From Conidiobolus incongruus B7586 (taxonomy: Eukaryota > Entomophthoromycota > Entomophthoromycetes > Entomophthorales > Conidiobolaceae), in contig JNEM01014543.1 of NCBI GenBank assembly GCA_000697335.1, positions 1 through 29,960 of the forward strand: a stretch of DNA of 29,960 nucleotides. The letters are read 5' to 3'. The notes below the pieces were generated by a model, which was not told where the DNA came from, made no database searches, and saw only the letters and a list, made by a program, of their open reading frames with translations. The position numbers and the translations under genes were made by a program. Within the stretch, counting starts at the first letter, position 1. Each line of letters starts with the position of its first letter. Of this stretch, positions 10,046 to 19,193 are shown piece after piece.

Positions 10046-11859
10046 TTATGATTCAGGTTGATTATCCTGATTTAATTCAGTAATTGGGAAACCTAAACAA
10101 AATGTATCCCTACTACTCAAAACAATGGAAGATCCGTCAGGACTCCATTCGATATTACGAATTAAGAAATCATCTATAATATTATATTAGTATTGAAGAA
10201 GCTGGGGATTGAAAAATAATTACTAAATGGAATTTCAAAACATTCAAACCCTATTTCTAAAGTCCATAAATAAATGTGCTTATTGCCACATGTGAATGTA
10301 AGTTGATTGGGATCTACGGGATTCCAGATGATGTGTTTAATAGGTAATAACTGGTTAGAAAACGCGATTAGTTTGTTTGCTGCTAGGGACCAAATCCAGA
10401 GATTATTGGGCATGTTATCTATAAAGTACATAAATAATTAACTTTAAATGATCATCAATTGTAATGTGATTTACCGTTTCTGGATACTACTAATGTGCCA
10501 TCAGAATTGAAAGAACAAATACTAGCTCCAACAGGAGGGTCTGGCTTATCAAAGTCCAAAGGTATCGATGGAACGGAGTATGGAAGTTTGGCAATAGTAT
10601 CTAAATTAATAAAATTGTAAATTAAGCTATTAAGAATCAAAGTATACTCGAATGATTACATCTTGCTTCCTTATTCTTCTCCTTAGGAGGTGGCAACAAA
10701 TTGCCACCCTCACCAAGTAAACTGGGATCTAACAAATGCTTCCAAGTAGGATTATCCAATTCTTGATACAAATCCTAAAAACATTTAGTCAATGACTAAT
10801 AATTGACTCATATATTATATATTACAATATCAGTATTTTTAAAATTAGAGAAATGTGTAAAAGTGATGTTGGGCTTCCAAGTGAAACAATTTAAAAATTC
10901 AATAGTTTGATTGTGATTGGAAATCATTAAATACTTGGACATTGGAGACCATTGCACTACTTTGATACCTAATCCAACTTGATGATTTTGATAAGTAGTA
11001 ATTAACTCTCCAATAGGTGAATAAATCCATATCTTATTCTAAATAATTAGGTTAATAACACAATAAAACAGAACTAATAAAATTAGTATACTTCAACAAT
11101 AGATTCCCAAATCACAATGAATTGACCGTTGGGAGACCACGAAATACCCTGAGCATCAATTGATTCTAATGCAAAATTCTATGCTATCATTAAAATGTAT
11201 AAAATATAAATATCCAATATAATAATTTACCCTTTTCAGATCCCAGTTTTCACAATTATAAATTCCCACATAATCTTTACCCTCTCTTCTCTCCAAAATT
11301 GCTAAATATAAGTTATCTTCTCTGTATGCCATACCTAATTCAACATTGAATATTTAGAAAATGGTATAAGGATCAATGAGTTAATTAGAGAGACCCTTTC
11401 TACCAAATTTAACATTTTGAATATAACCGATATCGTCACTCGACATTGAAAAAATTGTTAACCTTAACTAAATCCCAAAATTAATTCGAAATCATATAGG
11501 ATTATAATTCAAATTACCGAAGGCTCAGCAAAACACCAAAAGAACTTTCCGTTTGGGACAAACCCCGCTTCACTAACTTCAAACAACGTATGCGTCAGTT
11601 TACCAGTCCATTCCAAATTCGCGAGTGACCAAAATTGAATAATTCGTAGGTTTTTAATAAGACATAAAAGTAGGTTGGATTCGTTACAAAATTCGAAGTA
11701 ATCAATACGGCCTTCGCAATTGAAAACGATAACGTTATCTAAACTTTCGGAGTCGCGAACTATGAGATTGTTGTTCAGGCACGAAGCTAAATAATCCGAA
11801 TTAGGAGAGAATTTGCAATGTTGTGAGTTGGTGTGTTTATAGAGTTCTGTAAATTCCAT
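10046..11859 (-). CDS. WRAP73: WD40-repeat protein, WRAP73/Wdr8 family
   Basis: Family knowledge: WRAP73/Wdr8 acts at centrosomes or spindle pole bodies with a partner of the SSX2IP/Msd1 type in microtubule anchoring. Nine exons give 464 residues (human protein about 460): 11518-11859, 11395-11467, 11231-11334, 11092-11178, 10826-11038, 10648-10774, 10475-10600, 10224-10418 and 10046-10173. The N-terminus MEFTELYKHTNSQHCKFSP matches the family start. Later blades show YLASCLNNNLIVRD, GISWSPNGQFIVIWES, GLGIKVVQWSPMSKYL and, at the conserved C-terminal blades, RNDNMPNNLWIWSL and CGNKHIYLW, which correspond to RNDNIPNAVWVWD in the human protein. Introns are 47-60 bp. The second intron (11335-11394) needs a GTCTCT donor to keep the family's K-G spacing; a GTAGAA donor three codons earlier is also in frame. 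It is followed downstream by a tRNA gene. Confidence 0.93.
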
Positions 11860-12469
11860 TTATTTATTGTTGAATTTAATAATTATTATCAATAATGTTA
11901 TAGTTTGTTTAATTTTGAATAATATTAATTTAAAATATTTTGAAATAATCGTTAGCGTGAATAATCAATGGAATTGTAAGTAATTTTATGTTTTAAAATA
12001 TAGTATTTAATATTATGGGACTATTGCTTTAATATTCAAAACCTTATTTCAAAATATATATATGATGAATAAGTGTTTAAACAAACTGATAATAATATAA
12101 AATGATTACGGTGCCATCATATTACAAAGAGACTAAAATACAAAAAGAAAAGTTATAATTTCAAATCAGTATAATTCCAATTATATTAACAAAATTTAAT
12201 ATTAAAGAAATATAAAGTTTAATGATTAAAATATTAAAATGATGAAGGTTGAAATATCAAATCAATTATCAACTATTCAATTTAATTTGTAAAAGAAAGT
12301 TAAATAATATTAAAACAAAAATGTCTTAATCATACATTGAAGAATTATATTTGGTCAAATACAAAAATTTTAAAATTGATCAAAAAATTCTTAACTAAAA
12401 TCTATAAAAATTTTCCTTATATATTTAAAAATTAATGTATATTCAATATATAATACCAATAGAATTTAA
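11860..12469. other. Intergenic region between RPC19 and WRAP73
   Basis: AT-rich. It should hold the WRAP73 promoter (right after 11859 on the minus strand) and the RPC19 3' flank. No distinct motif, RNA gene or open frame stands out. Confidence 0.5.
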
Positions 12470-13067
12470 TTATTCTTGCATTTTAGGATGTTTTAAAGCT
12501 TCGTCAACGTTCTTTCTAATTTGTTCATCTTCATCAGGTAATATTTCGTAATTACCAGCTTGCATTTCCTTAGCGAAAGTTTCTAAAAGGTGATCACTAG
12601 CTTGTTCGAGCTGTTGAAATGCTAATTTTAAAGCTTCAAGAGCTGTTGTCTCCTCTAAAACTTTGGATTAGTATTTGGAATTATTAGCGGTAGTGAAATG
12701 TGGTATTTACTTGATGTTTGAATTCTCAAATTCATCTTATTTTCTAAAGGATGGGGTAAACTGTAACCACAGTAATCGACTAGAGGACTAAAACCCAATT
12801 AATATTTGAAATTTTCAGATTAATTAAAAGTATTTACTTCTTCATAACGAACCACCTCAAAATATTACCGAGGGTATGAGTTTCGTTAACGAATTGAAAA
12901 GTAACACATGTAGGGTCTTCAGAACCAGTTAAAATTTTAAATTGTTCATAACCTTCAATTTCTTGAAGGGTTAAATCTTGATCAGGAAATTGTTTAAGAA
13001 CGGGATGTGTATTATAATCGAATTGTTGCTGTGTATTAGTGGTAGTTGTTCCATTAACTTGAGCCAT
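12470..13067 (-). CDS. RPC19: RNA polymerases I and III subunit AC19 (Rpc19/POLR1D)
   Basis: Family knowledge: AC19 pairs with AC40 as the alpha-like heterodimer that nucleates RNA polymerases I and III in the nucleus. Three exons (12838-13067, 12711-12787, 12470-12654; introns 50 and 56 bp) give 163 residues. The core carries the alpha/Rpb11 dimerisation signature: CVTFQFVNETHTLGNILRW, then FVMKKNPLVDYCGYSLPHP and NKMNLRIQT, much like yeast Rpc19. It is longer than yeast Rpc19 (142) or human POLR1D (133). The extra length is a Thr/Gln-rich N-terminus and a charged C-terminal tail (EILPDEDEQIRKNVDEALKH). The start ATG sits 7 bp from a tetranucleotide microsatellite in the 5' flank. Confidence 0.95.
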
Positions 13068-13076
13068 ATTTTCTAT

Positions 13077-13107
<31 letters not shown>

Positions 13108-13652
13108 TTGGATTGACAAAATTGAACATTAAATTAGCCAAATTTATGTAGATACATTTATGATGGAACTTCATCATATTAAATTGTGGGATTAATTCTC
13201 ATTATATCATTCCAATTAACAGATTATTTATTTAAATGGCATTAAGATTTTCAAAAAAATTCAAGATAATAGTGATATATTTATATCAAATATTCAAAAA
13301 AATAAACGATTTCAACCTGTTAAGTAATAATAAAATTATTTCCACAACTTGATAATTATAAAATAAATTATTTTTTATTAAAATTGATAAGTTGGATTAC
13401 GATTAACATCTAAATAAATTGAGATTGTTATAGATTGAATAATTGATAAATGTTACTGTTGACTAAAATGAATTTCAATATTTATATAAGACTTGATTAA
13501 TATGACTAAATAACAATTTTAAAGTGAAAATTGATGATAGTTGTGACAAAATTTGAAATTGATAATGTTTGCAATACACTAGCCACATGGTTAAATAAAT
13601 AATTCAAAAATGATCGCTAATAGTTGATATGACTTTGGAATCTAGAGTGAAA
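13068..13652. other. Intergenic region between the DNAJ gene and RPC19
   Basis: This holds the RPC19 promoter and 5' UTR, including the microsatellite, and the 3' flank of the DNAJ gene. The rest is AT-rich with no gene seen. Confidence 0.5.
13075..13109. repeat. (ATTT)n tetranucleotide microsatellite
   Basis: About 8.75 perfect ATTT units. On the RPC19 sense strand they read (AAAT)n and end 7 bp before the start codon, so the tract lies in the RPC19 5' UTR or core promoter. Confidence 0.95.
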
Positions 13653-14948
13653 TTAGTAACGTCTCGTATACTCTCTCAATTTGGTACAACTGGGAGTAGT
13701 CATTGCTTTAGCGCGCTTGAGTTCTTCCTTATCCGCCCAAAAGCCCAGGATGCCACTGTATCTGGAGATGGCACGATCTTTAGCTATCCTCTCACGCTGA
13801 CACATTTCTCTCAGGTAGTCCCCGTAGGTGTTCTCGATTTGGCGTTCGAATAATTGAAACTTTCTGGGTTCGCTGTTCATTTGAAATTTGGCAAATTCGC
13901 TAGGATTCACAAAGTACTTGACGTCGTAGCGATCGGTGGATCTCTGCTGTGTAAACCCTCCGTACTTGTCGAAACTGAAGTTGGGAGTTGGCGTCTGGCT
14001 GGGACTGATCAAGTATGAGATGATTGTGATGAAGAATAGGAAGAGAATGGGCAACAATTGAACAAAGTTGAAACTGTGGATTTGAGCTTGGGGTGCTGTC
14101 TGAGCACGGAATTGCTGACGTCTGAACCTTTGATTAGGGAATGTCTGTGTCATGAATGGAGAACCACCGCCACCAAAGAACATATTGAAGAGAACTTCGG
14201 GATCGATCTCCTCACCAAATGGACTACCTCCGTGGAAATGGAACTGAGGGCCGTGAGCGTGGTGATTTGAATAATTACTTGCTCTATTTGATTCATCCCC
14301 ATAGCGATCATAATGAGCTCGTTTATTCTCGTCGCTGAGTACTGCAAAAGCTTTTCCTACCACTATAAAACATTAATCATAGTCAATTTAATAAAAGTAT
14401 ATTCATTATTACGTTTAAAAGCTTCGTCAGCGCCGGGAGCGCCATTTTTATCTGGATGGAACTGCAAAGCTAACTAAATATTATAAATATTTGTTTAGTT
14501 TTAAGTATAATAGCTGTAAATATTATATGTAGCTAATTACCTTTCTATAAGCTTTCTTAATTTGAGCTTCTGTAGCATCTTTTTCAACACCTAACACTTT
14601 ATAGTAATCACTTTCAACGAGTTTTATTTTTTTGACTGCTTCCACCTGTTCTGGAGTGTAAGATCTTTCTGGTTGCGACGATTGTGACTTTGCAGCGGGC
14701 TTTGGACTATTTGCAGATGCCGACGTGGTTGATGAAGAGGCAGAAGTTGGTTGTGGTTTGGGTTTAGCATCTTGAGGTTGGCTAGCAATAGCGTCTTTAA
14801 GTTTAAGCTCGTACTTCTCAGCCAAACTGGTAGGATACAAATTGATAGATTTTCTAACGAATTTTAAAGCACCTTCTAAATCTCCAGAAGCTTCCTTCTT
14901 TTTAGCAATTTCAATACATCTTTCAGCTTCATATTTATTAACTTCCAT
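13653..14948 (-). CDS. J-domain ER membrane chaperone, DNAJB12/DNAJB14 family
   Basis: Family knowledge: these ER-anchored Hsp40s recruit cytosolic Hsp70 for degradation and folding of membrane proteins. Three exons (14541-14948, 14413-14473, 13653-14362; introns 67 and 50 bp) give 392 residues. Order: an N-terminal helical segment (MEVNKYEAERCIEIAKKKEA, strikingly like human DNAJB12), a Ser/Pro/Ala-rich linker (about 58-100), a J domain (about 113-178) with the HPD triad at 142-144, a Gly/Phe- and His-rich stretch (about 187-240), one membrane helix (about 257-276, VQLLPILFLFFITIISYLI), and a C-terminal DUF1977 domain containing YFVNPSEFAKF and the ERQIENTYGDYLREMC region. The C-terminus after the single helix should face the ER lumen by family analogy. 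Yeast Hlj1 is a more distant alternative. Confidence 0.95.
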
Positions 14949-16815
14949 TTTGAGTTTTTTATTCTTTATATGTTATATATTATATGATTATGATTTTTAT
15001 TATGATTATGATTAATTAATTTTGAATATTAGTATATTATTATTTGATATTTAATCAATTAAAAAAGAGTGAATAAGAAATCAATACCAGTTGAGATGAA
15101 TATTAAGGTTGTTTAAACTTTTATGGGAAATTTTTATTACTATTAATTTGAAATCAAATTCAACACTTGGTTAATTTGAATGGTTGATATGAAGTTGGGG
15201 TGCTCTACCAAAAGTTACTTGTTGATTAATCATTGGGTAATTCAATCGATTTACTGTGAATGGAGCGGCATTTCCTTTAATATTCCAGTCAATTTGTTTA
15301 ATATCTTTATTCTTCAATTTTTATATTAATTCTCATAACTATTAATATCCAAAATGAAATTGGAGATTAAATTTCAATGTAAAATTCACAAGATCATTCC
15401 TTCAATATAGTTTATATTAATTTGAATTGAAATTTAGTAGCATATGTGTAAAACTAAACAATTAAATTCAGTTTATACCTTATAACCCTTGAATTTATTA
15501 TTTATTTCATTTGATAAAGAACCTATATTGAATGTTTTTTGCCAATTAAACTATATATATTATATTTTTATTTTTCTAATTGAAAGATTATTTCGAATTG
15601 GTTAAGGGAAAATGCGGTCAAATTTCTTAAATAAAAAAATTTTCAACAGATAGGATTAATTATATCTAACTATTTCATAAAAAATTTGACCAAGTATTAA
15701 ATTAATTACAACTGTTTTATGTTATTTGTCAGAAATAAAGAGTTATAAAAATCAATATCAAAGAAAGTAGGTATTAAAAATATTAAGCTACTTAAAAATC
15801 AATTCAACCAGATTTGATTTCAGTACTCATTAAATGAGATAAATTTTAATATCTAATGTTACACGTTTGAAAAATCATCTGAATCCCGATGTGTTTTGTA
15901 ATTCCATTTTTTTCTTTATAGAATTTTTCCGAATTTAATAATTTCAAATTTGGAATAATTGACAAATTTATATTCCTAAAAATCTTTGGTTATGGTTATA
16001 TGGTAAAATTATGATTCATTGACTGTTTTAACTAATATATGATAAATTAATCAAATATGAAGATTAGAAAATTTATTTCTATATTTAATCAATTATCGGA
16101 TAATAGTTGTTAACCTCTTTTTACGTAATAATCAAAATTTGATTATTTAAGATATTTAAAATTTGCCAAATATAATAAATTTTGAAAATAATATGTAAAA
16201 ATAATGACAGAAAAATAGTTATAAATTCAAGTACCAAACATTGATAAAATGAATATCTAAAGTTCAATATTTCTAAATATTTTTTTAATTTAAAATATCA
16301 TGAATTAAATAAAAGTAACAATATAGTAATTTATTCCACTATAATTAATAAAATATTAGCATATTTAAAGTCAAAGCAAACCATATGTTAGTTTATTTAA
16401 ATTACTATCAATTGATAATTAATTATAACTATGTTAATATTGATTTATTATAGCTTTTTTGAAAATACAATAATAATTGTTTAAAGAATATTAATGGAGT
16501 AAAAATTATACTATTCATTAACTGTATTCCACTTACAAAATATTAATCCAATTTATCTAAACTATGAATTATATAAGCTGCAAAAGTAAAATTAAAATAT
16601 ATAATTTAAATATTAAAATATTAATAATGAGTTAAATATTGTGTAGAATTAAAGAATTTTAGAATTTTGAATAAAGAGTTAGTAGCAATGGGTAAAGAAG
16701 AAAATATAAAGAAATGAATGAGTTGAGATATGAAAGTAAAAATTAATTTGAAGAAAGAAATATGTGATGATAATGAAATGACAAAATTCTAATTTATTTA
16801 ATATTCATTCCACAA
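14949..16815. other. Intergenic region upstream of the DNAJ gene
   Basis: The first few hundred bases should include the DNAJ promoter. A GC-raised block at 15171-15329 is listed separately. From about 15330 to 16800 the DNA is AT-rich with no gene recognised. Confidence 0.45.
15171..15329. other. GC-raised block open on both strands, unidentified
   Basis: Minus strand: open from about 15323 down to TAA at 15171-15173, with an unusually non-AT-biased translation (IDWNIKGNAAPFTVNRLN, QQVTFGRAPQLHIN). No start or upstream exon could be fixed. Plus strand: an ATG at 15189 opens 46 codons to TAA at 15327-15329 (MKLGCSTKSYLLINHW). At most one is real. It may instead be part of the DNAJ promoter. 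Confidence 0.22.
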
Positions 16816-16888
16816 GCCCGGCTAGCTCAATCGGTAGAGCGTGAGACTCTTAATCTCAAGGTTGTGGGTTCGACCCCCACGTTGGGTG
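16816..16888 (+). tRNA. tRNA-Lys(CTT), copy 2
   Basis: The 73 nt are identical to the other two copies in this window, with anticodon CTT and A and B boxes intact. A T5 run a few bases downstream (TTTCTTTTTC, from about 16891) is a good RNA polymerase III terminator. The 5' flank differs from the other copies. Confidence 0.98.
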
Positions 16889-17071
16889 AATTTCTTTTTC
16901 TCAAGATATTTTTTAATTTTATAATATATAATCTATATTTTATCTCTTAGTATTAATAATTAATTAATATCATTTTCTATTTATTATATTTTAACTATGG
17001 AATTATCCTAAAATTTTTCAATCTACTTTCTTTTAATATTTCAAATGATGGGAAATGATCTCGTCAATCAC

Positions 17072-17445
17072 TCAAGAAGCTGCGATTACCACACTGAATC
17101 GAGAAGCAACATTGGGAACACTCATTTCCTTAACCGGGTGGTTGTATCCCTTTCTGTCACTGAGCCATTCCTATCCATAAAAAGCAACAATGAAAGCTAA
17201 TATAAGATTATCATGAATGAACTAATAAACACATCTCTTCTATCTTCATTCCAAAAGTATCCAGTCTCTAAGTATTCCTTGTAACCCTCACAAAAGTGTT
17301 GAGCCGTGACGAGCGTGAGATAATTACTTTACATGAAGAATCCAATATACAGTAAGCCGTTTGTACCTGATTTAGTGAACCCTGTCAATTTTCCGTAACT
17401 CTGTGGTAATCTGTCGTTTACCACTGGCGATTCCCTGCTTAAGCT
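17072..17445 (-). CDS. Unidentified small gene or young pseudogene, three candidate exons
   Basis: This block is far richer in GC than its surroundings. On the minus strand three pieces join in frame: 17381-17445 (SLSRESPVVNDRLPQSYGKL), 17233-17326 (NYLTLVTAQHFCEGYKEYLE then TGYFWNEDRRD) and 17072-17170 (EWLSDRKGYNHPVKEMSVPN to TGA). The introns would be 54 and 62 bp, and the acceptors (AAAG, GGATAG, and TTTTAG before the first piece) are fair. The donors are GTTCAC and GTGTTT, unlike the GTAA donors used elsewhere here. The 5' exon and start codon were not found, so at least 84 residues are visible and the N-terminus is missing. I do not recognise the family. A competing 42-codon plus-strand frame covers the right-hand exon. 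Confidence 0.42.
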
Positions 17446-19193
17446 CTAAAATCTAATTTCTCCCACGATTACGGTCGTCACAAATCATTCAATATTAATA
17501 TATTCAGCAATACTTTCATTGATATTCACAATTCACCAAATCTATTTTGGATTGATTTTGCTAGTATATTAAGGTTTTGTAATATATTTTTTGATTAAAT
17601 AATGGTATATATATCTAGAGTGTTTTAATTATTATATAAAAAACTATAAGTTGATATTAGAATTTAATTAATTCTTTTCTACCAATTGAAATCAAAAATT
17701 ATTATGCAAATGCAATATCAAAACAAAACTTAAATATCAAAATTATCCTTTTTTCTAAATCAAAATATCAATTTCAGATGATTAAGTAAATGTTATAAAA
17801 TTTATTCTTATACGCTTTGTGAATAACTTTCATATTCTATTTTCAATCCAGTTCCAAAAACTGCTGATGAATAATTTATCCTAATGATCTATTTATAAAT
17901 AATCTTTAATGAATATTTTCATATTTGTCAAGATATAATCAATAAACTTGGCAATATAATTTTTTAATAAATATATCATTATGATATTTTTGATGAAAAG
18001 AATTATTACTTAGTATGATTTGGACGATTTTTTTCAATATTGATCTCGTTAACGTTTTGTTTAATATTTTAAACAAAACTATTTTAATAATAAGAAATTA
18101 TGAAGAATATTTCCTTTTTTATATTAATTATAAGGATTTTATTGCAATGAACAGAACTATAAAAAAAGTTGTATTATGATTAAATAGAATTGATAAATTT
18201 ACTTATAATTCGATAATAAGCAATCAAAATAACAAAGTTTAATAGGATATCAATCATATATATCAATTGAAAATATTTTCAATATTAAATTATACATTAA
18301 TTTCCTGTATTAATGTATTATCCTATCATCAAGCTATATTATATATTTCACCAAAATTGTCGTCAAAATAGCACCATATTCAACTAAATATCTCACTAAT
18401 AACAATATATTGTAATAGCTGAAAAAGTACTTATAAATTGAATAACTATATAAAATTAGTTCAATTTGGATCTGCTTTAGTGTTTGAAAAAATAATATGA
18501 ATTATTAATTATTGATTATAGTGAATAAAAACCATTAAGCTTGTTAGATAACTATTAAATCATCTCAAATAAGAATTTTAAATTATAATTTTTTTTGATT
18601 CAATGTGAATCAATTGAAATCATTTAAGCTGAATTTTTAAAGATTATATTTAACAAAATTCAAAATGAATATTATTACTAATAATATAAATTGCTCATAG
18701 CTTTAACAAATATTATTTATATTTTAGCTTATTATTACATCATGAATCCATTCCAATTGCAATCAAAAAATTCTGATTGCTTAAAATTGAAATAATTAGG
18801 GAGTTTTGAGGATTTTGATAAGGGAAGGAATTTTCTATTTAATTGGCTGATAGCTGTAACAGTCTACTATTATTGGCTTACCTCCGTCTTTAGCCAATAG
18901 TAGCTAAATAGTTTTAATTAATAAAAATGAAAAATAAAACTGTTCACATCATATTAAAAAATCAGTCAAAGACCCTGACACTAGCTTGTAGGTTCAAAAT
19001 TTAAAATTTAATTGAATTATTTAATCTTTTATCCTTTATCTTATTTAAAATATTGTAAAAAAATTGTTAAATTACTATATCTTTACAATTTTAAAAAAAT
19101 TATTATTATTTTGAATTATTATTAGTTGTATTGATAGTATAAGTTTATTCTGGTCTATTTATTTTGTTTAAATTGTAATTTTAAGAATTGGAA
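17446..19193. other. Intergenic region upstream of the RBR ligase
   Basis: The left end may hold a missing 5' exon of the 17.1-17.4 kb gene. Most is AT-rich with no gene. A hairpin with CCAAT-type arms at 18864-18903, about 290 bp before the RBR start, may be part of its promoter. Confidence 0.45.
18864..18903. promoter_or_regulatory. Inverted repeat with CCAAT/ATTGG arms
   Basis: CTACTATTATTGGCT and AGCCAATAGTAG face each other across a loop of about 13 bases with a GC-raised centre (TACCTCCGTCTTT). The arms pair with a three-base bulge and contain ATTGG/CCAAT. Another ATTGGCT lies just before it (about 18843). It could bind a CCAAT factor upstream of the RBR gene; this is inference. Confidence 0.3.

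Noticed and set aside
13629-14347. Plus- and minus-strand open frames overlapping DNAJ exon 3
   Set aside because: The DNAJ frame carries the J-domain end, membrane helix and DUF1977 domain; the others are shadows of its GC-raised sequence.
17056-17190. Plus-strand frame MISSITQEAAITTLNREATL
   Set aside because: It covers only one of the three minus-strand pieces, has no continuation, and the minus strand keeps frame across two introns of local length. Not fully excluded.
17300-17400. Reassigned stop codon (TAA as an amino acid) to read through the 17.3-kb frame
   Set aside because: A 54-bp intron removes the TAA and keeps frame, and all other genes here use TAA as the stop.
18985-19010. 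B-box-like GGTTCAAAATT suggesting another tRNA
   Set aside because: No cloverleaf, A box or acceptor pairing could be formed around it.
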